Of a stretch of DNA of 43,232 bases, positions 15,122 to 24,357 are shown one piece after another (positions within the stretch are counted from its first letter, which is position 1; every line of letters begins with the position of its first letter). Both the position numbers and the translations under genes were made by a program. Source of the DNA: Streptomyces oryzae (lineage in GTDB: Bacteria > Actinomycetota > Actinomycetes > Streptomycetales > Streptomycetaceae); NCBI RefSeq assembly GCF_017676365.1, contig NZ_JADKMA010000036.1:1-43232 (forward strand), read 5' to 3'. The notes beneath the pieces are model-generated. The model was not told where the DNA came from. It ran no database searches and saw only the letters and a list, made by a program, of their open reading frames with translations.

Positions 15122-16534
15122 TCATGCGGCGGCCGGGACCGGACCGGCAGCGGTGATGCCCCGGGTCGATGCGATCACACTCCGGAGCTTCTTCGCGAGG
15201 GCTTCGTAGAACATGCTGAGCGGAAACTCGTCGGGCAGCACCTCGTCCACCAGCTTGCGCGGCGGGAGGGTCAGATCGAGCGCGTCCGGGCCCTTGGCCC
15301 ACTGCGAGCCGGGGTGCGGGGCCAGGTAGGTGGAGACCAGCTCGTACGCCTTGAACCAGTGGACGATCTTGGGCCGGTCGATGCCGGCGCGGTAGAGGGC
15401 CTCGATCTCCTCGCGCAGCGCGACGGTGACCTGACGGGCGCGGTCCCAGTCGATGGACAGCTTGTTGTCCGTCCAGCGCAGCGCGTCGTGCTGGTGGAGG
15501 TAGGCGAAGAGCAGCTGGCCGCCGAGACCGTCGTAGTTGCGCTTGCGCTCGCCGGTGACGGGGAAGCGGAAGAGCCGCTCCAGGAGCATGGCGTACTGCA
15601 CGTCGCGACCCTGCGGGTAGCCGTCGGCCTCCAGTTTGACGCCCTCGTGGAAGGCGGTCAGGTCACAGCGCAGCTCCTCCAGGCCGTACATCCAGAACGG
15701 CTGCCGCTGCTTGATCATGAAGGGATCGAAGGGCAGGTCACCGTGGCTGTGGGTGCGGTCGTGGACCATGTCCCACAGCACGAACGCCTGCTGGCAGCGT
15801 TCCTGGTCGGCCAGCAGTTCCTGCGCGTCCTCGGGGAGTTCCAGGCTGGTGACCTCGCAGGCCGCCTGGACGACGCGGCGGAAGCGGGCCGCCTCGCGGT
15901 CGCAGAAGATGCCGCCCCAGCTGAACCGCGCGGGCGCCTCCCGCACGGCGATGGTCTCCGGGAAGAGCACGGCGGAGTGGGTGTCGTAGCCGGAGGTGAA
16001 GTCCTCGAAGGTGATACCGCAGAAGAGCGGGTTGTCGTAGCGGGTGCGCTCCAGCTCGGCCAGCCAGTCGGGCCAGACCATCCGCAGGACGACGGCCTCA
16101 ACATTGCGGTCGGGGTTGCCGTTCTGCGTGTACATCGGGAAGACGACCAGGTGCTGGAGGCCGTCGGCGCGGTTCTGCGCGGGCTGGAAGGCCAGCAGCG
16201 AGTCCAGGAAGTCCGGCACACCGAAACCGCCGTCGGCCCAGCGGCGCAGGTCGGCCACGAGCGCGCGGTGGTACGCGGCGTCATGCGGCAGCAGCGGCGA
16301 GAGCTCCTGCACGGCGGAAACGGCGCGCTCCACCTCGTTCCGCATCTCCTGGCGGGTGGGTGCGTCCTCGGCGTCGAAGTCGATGGAGCCGTCCTTGGAC
16401 TGCGCCGGGCGGACAGCCTCGACGGCGGCCTTGAGCACCGCCCAGGCGGGGTGTGCGGCCACGCTCTCGGCGGGTCCGTCCGCGGACGGCGAAACGCCAC
16501 CCTGAACGGGCGCCGTCGAAAGAATTTCCGTCAT
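15122..16534 (-). CDS. DUF6421 family protein, possible metallohydrolase
   Basis: A 470-residue protein that I place in DUF6421, a family without known function. It lacks signal peptide or membrane segments. The striking region is H258-D-R-T-H262 followed 23 residues later by E286-E287-L-R-C-D291, which has the layout of a gluzincin zinc site (HExxH then ExxxD) except that Asp replaces the catalytic Glu. Nearby are H264, FHEG (295-298) and LLFAYLHQHD with His347 and His349. It is first in an operon with an SDR and a threonine-aldolase-like gene, overlapping the SDR region by an ATGA. A metal-dependent hydrolase acting before those enzymes is a hypothesis only. Confidence 0.8.
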   Translation of the reverse strand: MTEILSTAPVQGGVSPSADGPAESVAAHPAWAVLKAAVEAVRPAQSKDGSIDFDAEDAPTRQEMRNEVERAVSAVQELSPLLPHDAAYHRALVADLRRWADGGFGVPDFLDSLLAFQPAQNRADGLQHLVVFPMYTQNGNPDRNVEAVVLRMVWPDWLAELERTRYDNPLFCGITFEDFTSGYDTHSAVLFPETIAVREAPARFSWGGIFCDREAARFRRVVQAACEVTSLELPEDAQELLADQERCQQAFVLWDMVHDRTHSHGDLPFDPFMIKQRQPFWMYGLEELRCDLTAFHEGVKLEADGYPQGRDVQYAMLLERLFRFPVTGERKRNYDGLGGQLLFAYLHQHDALRWTDNKLSIDWDRARQVTVALREEIEALYRAGIDRPKIVHWFKAYELVSTYLAPHPGSQWAKGPDALDLTLPPRKLVDEVLPDEFPLSMFYEALAKKLRSVIASTRGITAAGPVPAAA

Positions 16535-16584
16535 GTTGACCCCTCCACAGAAGAAACTCGCGTATGGAAACCGTATACGTGCCG

Positions 16585-16611
16585 GCGTTTCCTCTCAAGG
16601 GGAGAGATCAA
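16585..16611 (-). promoter_or_regulatory. Candidate promoter of the DUF6421 operon
   Basis: On the minus strand CTTGAG and TATACG are separated by 16 bp, with TATACG about 40 nt before the start codon at 16534. It is the best -35/-10 pair in this gap; the match is moderate. Confidence 0.35.
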
Positions 16612-16736
16612 GAGATTATCCTGCGTGCCCCCGGGGTAAGCCGTTGTTTTTCCTGTGATACGCGACGGACACTGCCACTCTTTCCCGTCCTCCGGGGGTT
16701 CCCACGGCCTGCGGCGGGATGCGGGGCGAGGACCGC

Positions 16737-16742
16737 TAGTCT
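16737..16742 (+). promoter_or_regulatory. Candidate -10 box of the GDPD gene
   Basis: TAGTCT lies 39 nt before the GTG at 16782. The same hexamer appears 35 nt before the CtaG-like gene, and it fits the Streptomyces TANNNT -10 pattern. No clear -35 is seen. Confidence 0.35.
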
Positions 16743-16781
16743 GGCGATCCACTGCCGTCCCGCACGAAAGCGAGAGCGCCC

Positions 16782-17465
16782 GTGCCACTGCTCACCGTCG
16801 GACACCGCGGAGTGATGGGCGTCGAGCCCGAGAACACGCTGCGCTCCTTCGTCCGCGCCGAACGCGAAGGGCTCGACGTCGTCGAGCTCGACCTGCATCT
16901 GAGCAAGGACGGCGAGCTCGTGGTGATGCACGACGCCGACGTGGCGCGTACGACCGACGGCAGCGGCCCGATCAGCGACTTCACCCTCGCCGAGCTGCGG
17001 GAGCTGGACGCGGGTCAGGGTGAGCGGGTGCCGGTCTTCGAGGAGGTCGTGGAGGCGATCGGCAGTCCGCTGCAGGCGGAGATCAAGGACCGCGCGGCGG
17101 CGCGGGTGCTCGCCGAGGCCATCCAGCGGCGCCAGTTGCAGGACCGGGTCACGGTGATCTCCTTCCACGCCGAGGCGCTGCGCGAGACCCGCGAGCAGCT
17201 GCCGGACATCCCCCTCGTGCTGGTGGCCGGCCGCTCCTCGCCCACCGCGCCGGAACGCGCCCGGGAGCTGGGCGCGGGGATGGTCTCCCTGGAGCTGCAG
17301 CACGTGGACGCCGACATCGTCGGCCGTGCGCACGCCGCCGGGATCCAGGTCATCAGCTGGACCGTCAACACCGACGAGGACCTGGCCCGCGTCCGGGAGC
17401 TGGGCCTCGACGGGGTCGTCACCGACATGCCCGCCATCAGGCGGGCCACCGAGCGGCTGAGCTGA
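16782..17465 (+). CDS. Glycerophosphodiester phosphodiesterase
   Basis: A 227-residue cytoplasmic GDPD that would hydrolyse glycerophosphodiesters to glycerol-3-phosphate and an alcohol. The active-site residues are all visible: H8-R9 in VGHRG, E17-N18 in EPENT, E35 and D37 in VVELDLHLSKDGELVVMHD, and H50. WTVNT near the C-terminus is also typical. GTG start with a weak GCGAGAG site. It is convergent with the GNAT gene, leaving six bases between stop codons. Confidence 0.94.
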   Translation: MPLLTVGHRGVMGVEPENTLRSFVRAEREGLDVVELDLHLSKDGELVVMHDADVARTTDGSGPISDFTLAELRELDAGQGERVPVFEEVVEAIGSPLQAEIKDRAAARVLAEAIQRRQLQDRVTVISFHAEALRETREQLPDIPLVLVAGRSSPTAPERARELGAGMVSLELQHVDADIVGRAHAAGIQVISWTVNTDEDLARVRELGLDGVVTDMPAIRRATERLS

Positions 17466-17471
17466 GCCCGG

Positions 17472-18026
17472 TCACCCGTTCAAGGGCTTGACCAGCAGCT
17501 CGAACGCCAGGTCGGCGCGCTGGGGGATGCCGAAGCGTTCGTCGCCGTAGGGGAAGGGGCTCAGCTTTCCGGTGCGGGTGTAGCCGCGGCGCTCGTACCA
17601 GGCGATCAGATCCTCGCGCTGGCGGATCACCTGCATGTGCATCTCCTCGGCGCCCCACTCCGTACGGACCGTGCGCTCGGCCTCCGCCAGCACCGCGCGG
17701 CCCACCCCGCCGCCCTGGAGCAGCGGGCTGACGGCGAACATCCCGAAGTAGGCTTCAGCGCCCCGGTGCTCGAGCTGGCAGCAGGCGATGACGGCGCCGT
17801 CCCGCTCCACGGCCAGCATGATGCTCTTCGGGTCACGGACCACGGCGGCGACCCCTTCCGGGTCGGTGCGCTGGCCGTCCAGCAGGTCGGCCTCGGTGGT
17901 CCAGCCCGCACGGCTCGCCTCGCCCCGGTAGGCGGATTCCACGAGCTCGGTGAGGGCGGGGATGTCGGCCTCGACGGCGCGGCGGAAGGTCAGGGGCAGC
18001 TCGCCCCGCTGTGCGGTGTCGGTCAT
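17472..18026 (-). CDS. GNAT-family N-acetyltransferase
   Basis: A 184-residue acetyltransferase. The acetyl-CoA loop is QGGGVGRAVLAEAERT (about residues 114-129), followed by VIRQREDLIAWYERRGYTRTGKL, the usual last helix and strand of the fold. The acceptor is unknown. TAGGCT lies 8 nt before the ATG, which suggests a leaderless transcript that shares a 44-bp gap with the divergent VOC gene. Confidence 0.93.
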   Translation of the reverse strand: MTDTAQRGELPLTFRRAVEADIPALTELVESAYRGEASRAGWTTEADLLDGQRTDPEGVAAVVRDPKSIMLAVERDGAVIACCQLEHRGAEAYFGMFAVSPLLQGGGVGRAVLAEAERTVRTEWGAEEMHMQVIRQREDLIAWYERRGYTRTGKLSPFPYGDERFGIPQRADLAFELLVKPLNG

Positions 18027-18034
18027 GTCGGCCG

Positions 18035-18064
18035 AGCCTATCCGGAGGGGACCGGAACTAGAGT
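18035..18064. promoter_or_regulatory. Back-to-back promoters of the GNAT and VOC genes
   Basis: On the minus strand TAGGCT (18035-18040) ends 8 nt before the GNAT ATG. On the plus strand TAGAGT (18059-18064) ends 6 nt before the VOC ATG. Both distances place the transcription start at or next to the ATG, and neither gene has a ribosome site. Confidence 0.55.
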
Positions 18065-18070
18065 GCGGGC

Positions 18071-18463
18071 ATGGTGCATGTGCTGAGCAGCCGGGTGTTG
18101 CTGCGGCCCGTCGATCCGGACAGGTCCCGGGCCTTCTACGGCGACACGCTCGGTCTGGAGATCGCTCGCGAATTCGGTACGGGGCCCGAGCGCGGAACCG
18201 TCTATTTCCTCGGCGGCGGCTTCCTTGAGGTCTCGGGGCGGAGCGAGGAGCCGCCCACCCCCACGCTCCAGCTGTGGCTCCAGGTCGCCGACGCCGACGC
18301 CGCGCACCAGGAGCTGCGCGCGGCCGGTGCGGAGATTCTGCGGCCTCCGGTCAAGGAGCCCTGGGGCCTGATCGAGATGTGGATCGCCGACCCGGACGGC
18401 CACCGACTGGTGCTGGTGCAGATTCCCGCGGACCATCCGCTGCGGTACCGGCCCGGCATCTGA
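18071..18463 (+). CDS. VOC-family protein (glyoxalase/dioxygenase fold)
   Basis: A 130-residue protein of the vicinal oxygen chelate superfamily. Two beta-alpha-beta modules are visible: VDPDRSRAFYGDTLGLEI near residue 15, and DADAAHQELRAAGAEI with EMWIADPDGHRLVLVQ near the end. The last block carries the usual metal-ligand Glu/His region. Possible roles range from glyoxalase-like lyase to resistance-type ligand binding; the sequence does not decide. Probably translated from a leaderless mRNA. Confidence 0.9.
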   Translation: MVHVLSSRVLLRPVDPDRSRAFYGDTLGLEIAREFGTGPERGTVYFLGGGFLEVSGRSEEPPTPTLQLWLQVADADAAHQELRAAGAEILRPPVKEPWGLIEMWIADPDGHRLVLVQIPADHPLRYRPGI

Positions 18464-18487
18464 TCCCCGTCGGGGCGTGTGACGGCC

Positions 18488-20074
18488 TCAGGGTAGGTGA
18501 GCGCGGCACCGGGCGAGCAGGGCGATGCCTTCGGCGATGGTGGTCGGGGTGGCGGCTGCGTAGCCGAGGACGAGCCCTGGGCGGCCGGGGCGCTGGGTGT
18601 GCCAGGACAGCGGCTGCGTCTTGACGCCGTGTGCGAGGGCGCGGGAGGCCAGCGCGGTGTCGCTCACTCCGGGCGGCAGGGTGACCATGAGGTGCAGCCC
18701 CGCGGCGGCGCCGTGGACGCGCGCGTACGGCAGATGGGTACGGATCGCGGCGATCATGGCGTCGCGGCGGGCCCGGTGGCGGCGCCGGAGCAGCCGGAGG
18801 TGCCGTTCGAAGGCGCCGGACTCCATCAGCCGGGCGAGCACCAGCTGCGGCAGCGCGGCATTGCCGAGATCGGCGAACCGCTTGGCGTCGGTCAGCGCCT
18901 CGCGGTAGCGGGCCGGCGCGAGCAGCCAGCCGACGCGGAGGGCAGGTGCGAGGAGTTTCGAGACGCTGCCCGCGTAGCAGACGTGGTCCGGCGCCAGCGC
19001 GGCGAGCGCCGCCACCGGTGCGCGGTCGTAGCGGTGTTCGGCGTCGTAGTCATCCTCGACGACCAGCCCGCCCTCGCCGGCCCAGCGCAGCAGTTCACGG
19101 CGGCGCTCGCCGCCCAGGACGACGCCGGTGGGGAACTGGTGCGCCGGGGTCAGCAGCACGGCGGGCGCCCCCGTGGCGCGGAGTGCGTCGACCCGTACGC
19201 CCTCGGAGTCCACGGGCACCGGCGGCGTCGCCAGACCCCAGCTGTGCAGATGCTGGCGGGCGCCGAGGGAGCTGGGGTCCTCGACGGCGAGCCGTTCGGT
19301 GCCCTCGGCGCGCAGCACCTGCGCCACCAGGCCGAGGGCCTGTGCCGTACCGGCGACGATGATGATCTCCGCGGCCTCCGCCGTGATGCCCCGGTTGACC
19401 CGCAGCCAGCCGGCGACCGCACGGCGCAGCGCGAGGGTGCCCCGGGGGTCGCCGTATCCGAGGTCGGAGGCGGCGAGTTCGGCGAGCACAGCGCGTTCGG
19501 CGCGCAGCCAGGCGGTGCGGGGGAACGCGGCCAGGTCGGGCAGTCCTGGTGACAGGTCGATCCGCGCGCGTGCCACGCGGAAGGCGTCGAAGACATCGGC
19601 TCCGGGCGGTCCGTCGAACACCCCGGAGGGCGCGGGCGCCCCGGCGGCCCTGTCGGATCCGGCCGTTTCGTGCGCCCCGTTCAGCCCGCCGTGCGCGGCG
19701 TTCGCGCTGTGCGCTCCTGGCAAGCCGGGGGCTCCGTTCAGCGGGGTGGCCGCCACGACGGTGCCGGCGCGGCCCCGGCCCACCACATGACCGTCCTCGA
19801 CCAGGCGGCGGTAGGACTCGGTCACCACGCCGCGCGACACCTTGAGGTCTGCGGCCAGCACGCGCGTTGCGGGCAGCCGGCTGCCGGTCGGCAGCCGGCC
19901 GTCCGCGATGGCGCGCCTGATCTCGTCGACGAGCCAGTCCGACAGCCCGCCCCTGGGCACCTCGGCGGCGCTGAGCTGGAGGAAGTCGGATGCCGCCGCG
20001 GTGCCGGATGCCGCAGGAGTGCCGGAGCCGGCATTTATGGTCCTGTCGAACGAAGATCCTTTGGCTCTGTTCAC
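18488..20074 (-). CDS. MocR-type regulator: GntR helix-turn-helix fused to an aminotransferase-like domain
   Basis: A 528-residue MocR/PdxR-class regulator. The GntR winged helix spans about 43-110 (DEIRRAIADGRLPTGSRLPATRVLA and SRGVVTESYRRL). A long Gly/Ala/His-rich linker (about 111-165) leads to a fold-type I aminotransferase domain (about 170-525) with the PLP lysine at SVSKLLAPALR (Lys373) and VEDDYDAEHRYD (340s). These proteins sense PLP or PLP-amino-acid adducts and usually regulate the divergent gene. Here that is a LysE exporter only 28 bp away, so it probably controls amino-acid export. GTG start. Confidence 0.92.
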   Translation of the reverse strand: MNRAKGSSFDRTINAGSGTPAASGTAAASDFLQLSAAEVPRGGLSDWLVDEIRRAIADGRLPTGSRLPATRVLAADLKVSRGVVTESYRRLVEDGHVVGRGRAGTVVAATPLNGAPGLPGAHSANAAHGGLNGAHETAGSDRAAGAPAPSGVFDGPPGADVFDAFRVARARIDLSPGLPDLAAFPRTAWLRAERAVLAELAASDLGYGDPRGTLALRRAVAGWLRVNRGITAEAAEIIIVAGTAQALGLVAQVLRAEGTERLAVEDPSSLGARQHLHSWGLATPPVPVDSEGVRVDALRATGAPAVLLTPAHQFPTGVVLGGERRRELLRWAGEGGLVVEDDYDAEHRYDRAPVAALAALAPDHVCYAGSVSKLLAPALRVGWLLAPARYREALTDAKRFADLGNAALPQLVLARLMESGAFERHLRLLRRRHRARRDAMIAAIRTHLPYARVHGAAAGLHLMVTLPPGVSDTALASRALAHGVKTQPLSWHTQRPGRPGLVLGYAAATPTTIAEGIALLARCRAHLP

Positions 20075-20102
20075 AGGCCCATTCTGCCGACAGGGTCAAG
20101 GC

Positions 20103-20717
20103 ATGGACTTTCTGCTGACCGCGCTGGTGATCGTGGTGACCCCGGGCACCGGCGTCCTGTTCACCCTCGCCGCCGGGCTCTCACACGGCAGGCGGGCGAG
20201 CCTCGTGGCCGCCCTCGGCTGCACGCTCGGCACCCTCCCGCAGGCGCTCGCCGCCATCACCGGACTCGCTGCGCTGCTGCACACCAGCACGGTGGCGTTC
20301 CAGGTCCTCAAGTACCTGGGGGTCGCCTATCTGCTGTGGATGGCCGTCAGCACGCTCCGGGACAGAAGCGCGCTGACGGCGCCGGAGGGGGACGACCCGG
20401 CGGGGAGCGCACCGCGCACCACGTCGAAGGTCATTGTGTCGGCTGTGCTGCTCAACGTTCTCAACCCGAAACTGACGCTGTTCTTCGTGGCTTTCCTGCC
20501 GCAGTTCGTGCACGGGGACGACCCGCATGCCGTGCTGCGGATGTCGGAGCTGAGCGCCGTCTTCGTGCTGCTGACCCTGATGGTCTTCGCCGGGTACGGG
20601 CTGGCGGCGGCGACCATGCGCGAGCACGTCATCTCGCGGCCGAGGGTGGTGCGGTGGATGCGCCGGGTCTTCGCCGGCACGTTCGCCGCGCTCGGCGCCC
20701 GCCTCGCCTTCTTCTGA
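20103..20717 (+). CDS. LysE/RhtB-family amino-acid exporter
   Basis: A 204-residue inner-membrane exporter of the LysE/RhtB family. It begins directly with the first membrane helix (FLLTALVIVVTPGTGVLFTLAAGLSHGRR locates residues 3-31, with the family PGP-like PGTG), and VLLNVLNPKLTLFFVAFLPQFV is the conserved fifth region. Substrates of the family include basic amino acids, homoserine, threonine and cysteine derivatives. The ATG at 20103 is preferred; the frame upstream runs back through the MocR gene and is not coding. It is divergent from MocR and 35 nt before the B3/4 gene. Confidence 0.92.
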   Translation: MDFLLTALVIVVTPGTGVLFTLAAGLSHGRRASLVAALGCTLGTLPQALAAITGLAALLHTSTVAFQVLKYLGVAYLLWMAVSTLRDRSALTAPEGDDPAGSAPRTTSKVIVSAVLLNVLNPKLTLFFVAFLPQFVHGDDPHAVLRMSELSAVFVLLTLMVFAGYGLAAATMREHVISRPRVVRWMRRVFAGTFAALGARLAFF

Positions 20718-20752
20718 ACGCCGGCCCCAACGGAACCCTGGAGGACAGCACC

Positions 20753-21451
20753 ATGCGCTTCGCCCACTCACCGCAACTGTGGCGGGACTTCCCCCAGTTG
20801 GTGCCGGGCGTCCTGCACGCCAAAGGCATCGCTGCCGAGATCTCAGCCGAGGAGACCGTACGGCAGCTGTGCGCACGGACGGCGGCGCGCAGCGCGGAGG
20901 GCGGCGGCCAGGAGAGCGGGCTGCCGCAGATCCAGGCGTGGCGGCGGACCTTCGCGGCACTGGGCCTGAAACCGACCCAGTACCGCTGTGCTGCCGAGTC
21001 GCTGCTGCGGCGCTTCCGCAAGGAGGGGTCGCTGCCGCGCATCCACCCGCTGATCGACCTGTGCAACGCCGCCTCGCTCGCCTTCGCGATCCCGGTCGGG
21101 GTCTTCGACCTGGCACGGATCTCCGGCGACCTGTGGGTGCGGTATGCCGACGGTGACGAGGTCTACGAGACCTTCGCCGGGGACGAGGAGCGCCCCGAGC
21201 CGGGTGAGGTGATCTTCGCCGACGACGCCCGCCGCGCCCACGCACGCCGCTGGACCAACCGGCAGAGCGGTCACTCCGCCGTGCGCGAGGAGACCGGCGA
21301 GGTGCTGATCGTCGCCGAAGCACTGCACGAGACGGCCCCGGGCGAGATGGCGGAGCTGATGGACGTGCTCACCGACGCGCTCCGTACCGACTGGTCGGTC
21401 ACCCCGTGCTCGGCCGTCCTCACCCCGGCGGCTCCCGCCTTCGAGCTTTAG
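20753..21451 (+). CDS. Stand-alone B3/4-domain protein (Phe-tRNA synthetase editing-like)
   Basis: A 232-residue protein that matches the B3/B4 domain of the phenylalanyl-tRNA synthetase beta chain. In the synthetase this domain clears mischarged tRNA; free copies are suspected of trans-editing or amino-acid binding. Supporting segments are LPQIQAWRRTFAALGLKPTQYRCAAESLLRR, HPLIDLCNAASLAFAIPVGVFDL and EVIFADD followed by ARRWTNRQSGHSA. The ribosome site GGAGG precedes the ATG. It is probably cotranscribed with the LysE exporter, which makes a shared role with amino acids likely but unproven. Confidence 0.9.
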   Translation: MRFAHSPQLWRDFPQLVPGVLHAKGIAAEISAEETVRQLCARTAARSAEGGGQESGLPQIQAWRRTFAALGLKPTQYRCAAESLLRRFRKEGSLPRIHPLIDLCNAASLAFAIPVGVFDLARISGDLWVRYADGDEVYETFAGDEERPEPGEVIFADDARRAHARRWTNRQSGHSAVREETGEVLIVAEALHETAPGEMAELMDVLTDALRTDWSVTPCSAVLTPAAPAFEL

Positions 21452-21491
21452 GCAACTGCCGGACCGCGCCGACCGCTTCGCCCGCTCCCGC

Positions 21492-22721
<1,230 letters not shown>

Positions 22722-22753
22722 TTCGGGGGTCCTCCGCCTGTCTCAGCAGCTCG

Positions 22754-22790
22754 TTACCATCGGTAATCCGCAGTCTGTTACCCACGAGTA
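22754..22790. promoter_or_regulatory. TTACC-ATC-GGTAA operator and a related second site
   Basis: TTACCATCGGTAA (22754-22766) is a perfect 5-bp inverted repeat with a 3-bp spacer. TTACCCACGAGTA (22778-22790) is a degenerate relative. Both lie 33-70 nt upstream of the acyl-CoA dehydrogenase start and face the divergent TetR gene, so they are likely its operators. Confidence 0.6.
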
Positions 22791-22886
22791 GCGGCTGTCA
22801 ACTCCCGCTCGCCTGAACATTCGTGCACGTGAGGGTGTTACGTTGCGGCGGGGCAATCGCAGACAGGGGCGGGGAGAGTACCGACG

Positions 22887-23540
22887 ATGGAGACGACACG
22901 GCAGTCCGACCGGGACGACCGGGCCGCCAGCACCGAGCAGCGCCGCAAACAGCTGCTGGAGGCCGCCGAGCGGGTCGTGCTCCGCGAGGGCCCCGGGGCC
23001 TCCATGAACGCGATCGCGGCCGAGGCGGGCATCACCAAGCCCATCCTCTACCGGCACTTCGGCGACAAGGGCGGCCTCTACCGCGCGCTCGCCATCCGGC
23101 ACACCGACGCGCTGCTGTCCTCACTGCGGGCCGCGCTCGACGCGCCCCGCGAGCGGCGTGAGCGCGTGGAGGCCACCCTGGACACCTATCTGGCCGCCAT
23201 CGAGGCTCATCCGCAGGTTTACCGGTTCCTGATGCATCCGGCCGAGGACTCCCCCAGCAGCGAGCGCGGGTTCGACGTGGGCCAGCACTCGGCGCCGCTG
23301 CTGCGGCGGCTGGGCGAGGAACTGGCCAAGGTGATCGCCGAACGGCTCGATCTGGGGCCGGACAGCGAGGAGCTGGCCCGGGTGTGGGGGCACGGGATCG
23401 TCGGCATGATGCATGCCGCCGGGGACTGGTGGCTGCGGGAAAAGCCCTGTGAGCGGGCGGCGTTGGTGCGGCACCTGGCCGATCTGCTGTGGGGGCGGCT
23501 GGCTGCCGCGGGCGACCGCGTGGGCGGGCCCCGGTTCTAG
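22887..23540 (+). CDS. TetR-family transcriptional regulator
   Basis: A 217-residue TetR protein. The HTH spans about residues 18-65 (AIAAEAGITKPILYRHFGDKGGLYRALA), and the C-terminal domain ends with VRHLADLLWGRL, resembling Streptomyces regulators of fatty-acid or acyl-CoA genes. It diverges from the acyl-CoA dehydrogenase, with TTACC-type palindromes in between. ATG start; a weak GGGGAGAG site precedes it. Control of the dehydrogenase, perhaps by acyl-CoA, is inferred from position and family. Confidence 0.93.
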   Translation: METTRQSDRDDRAASTEQRRKQLLEAAERVVLREGPGASMNAIAAEAGITKPILYRHFGDKGGLYRALAIRHTDALLSSLRAALDAPRERRERVEATLDTYLAAIEAHPQVYRFLMHPAEDSPSSERGFDVGQHSAPLLRRLGEELAKVIAERLDLGPDSEELARVWGHGIVGMMHAAGDWWLREKPCERAALVRHLADLLWGRLAAAGDRVGGPRF

Positions 23541-23549
23541 CCGTTGCCC

Positions 23550-23710
23550 CCTCTCTTTTGTGCTGGGGAGGGGGTGCCCCTGCCGGTGCTTCGCAGACTG
23601 CGGGTGCTCCCCCAAGCAGGGGGACCCCCAGGCTCCTCGCCCAGTTCCCCGCGCCCCTTACGGGGCGCGTCTGCTCCCCTGCTGTACTTGCCAGCCCCCC
23701 ATGCGGGGTC
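23550..23710 (+). repeat. Dispersed hairpin repeat, copy B
   Basis: The core GTTCCCCGCGCCCC followed by ttac and GGGGCGC (23644-23668) is preceded by CTCCCCCAAGCAGGGGGAC-type stems and followed by CCCCCCATGCGGGG, elements also seen in copy A. It occupies the whole gap between the convergent TetR and peptide deformylase genes. Confidence 0.75.
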
Positions 23711-24236
23711 ACTTCATGATTCGGCGCAGGACACGTCGGCGGGCCCACCCGGTGAGCCCGTCAACGTAGAGGCGCCCTTCCAAGTGGTCGTACTCGTGCT
23801 GGAGGCAGCGGGCGAAATAGCCGCTGCCCTCCACCCGTACCGGCGCTCCGGTCACGTCCTCGCCCTCGATCACGGCCACATCGGCCCGCGGGGTGGGGGC
23901 TTCAAGACCGGGGAGCGAGAGACAGCCCTCGGGGCCGCGCACGCGCACCCCGTCCACCTGCACCGGCCGTGGGTTGACCACATGGCCCCGGTGCCGTCGG
24001 TCCTCGTCGTCGGGGCAGTCGTAGACGAACACCCGCAGCGGCACCCCGATCTGGCAGGCCGCCAGCCCGACCCCGTGCGCCGCGTACATCGTCGCGTACA
24101 GGTCCTCCATGAGCGCGGGCAGCGAAGCGCGGTCGCCGGCCGCGACCGGGCGGCTGGGACTGTGCAGCACCGGATCGCCGTACGTCCGCAAAGGGCGTAC
24201 GGCACCCGTGCTGCCGGGGATGGGGCCGCGTCGCAT
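23709..24236 (-). CDS. def: Peptide deformylase
   Basis: Removes the formyl group from new polypeptides; a 175-residue metalloenzyme. Motif 1 is GVGLAACQIG (55-64), where Cys replaces the usual Pro. Motif 2 is EGCLSLPG with the metal ligand Cys105, and motif 3 is H147-E148-Y-D-H151. The start at 24236 (MRRGPIPG) is chosen because conservation begins there; the open frame extends 84 codons further but that part lacks any family feature and overlaps the murT gene. Streptomycetes often have several deformylases; this one diverges from murT. Confidence 0.95.
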   Translation of the reverse strand: MRRGPIPGSTGAVRPLRTYGDPVLHSPSRPVAAGDRASLPALMEDLYATMYAAHGVGLAACQIGVPLRVFVYDCPDDEDRRHRGHVVNPRPVQVDGVRVRGPEGCLSLPGLEAPTPRADVAVIEGEDVTGAPVRVEGSGYFARCLQHEYDHLEGRLYVDGLTGWARRRVLRRIMK

Positions 24237-24357
24237 GGCTGTCAGCGTACGCCCGGCGACGCACCGTCGATCTTCGCAGGGGTGGCGCGGTCGGGGCCAC
24301 GGCGGGATCTCGGTAGGCTTCTCTCCTATGCGCGAGGGGCAAGGAGGTTCAGACACG

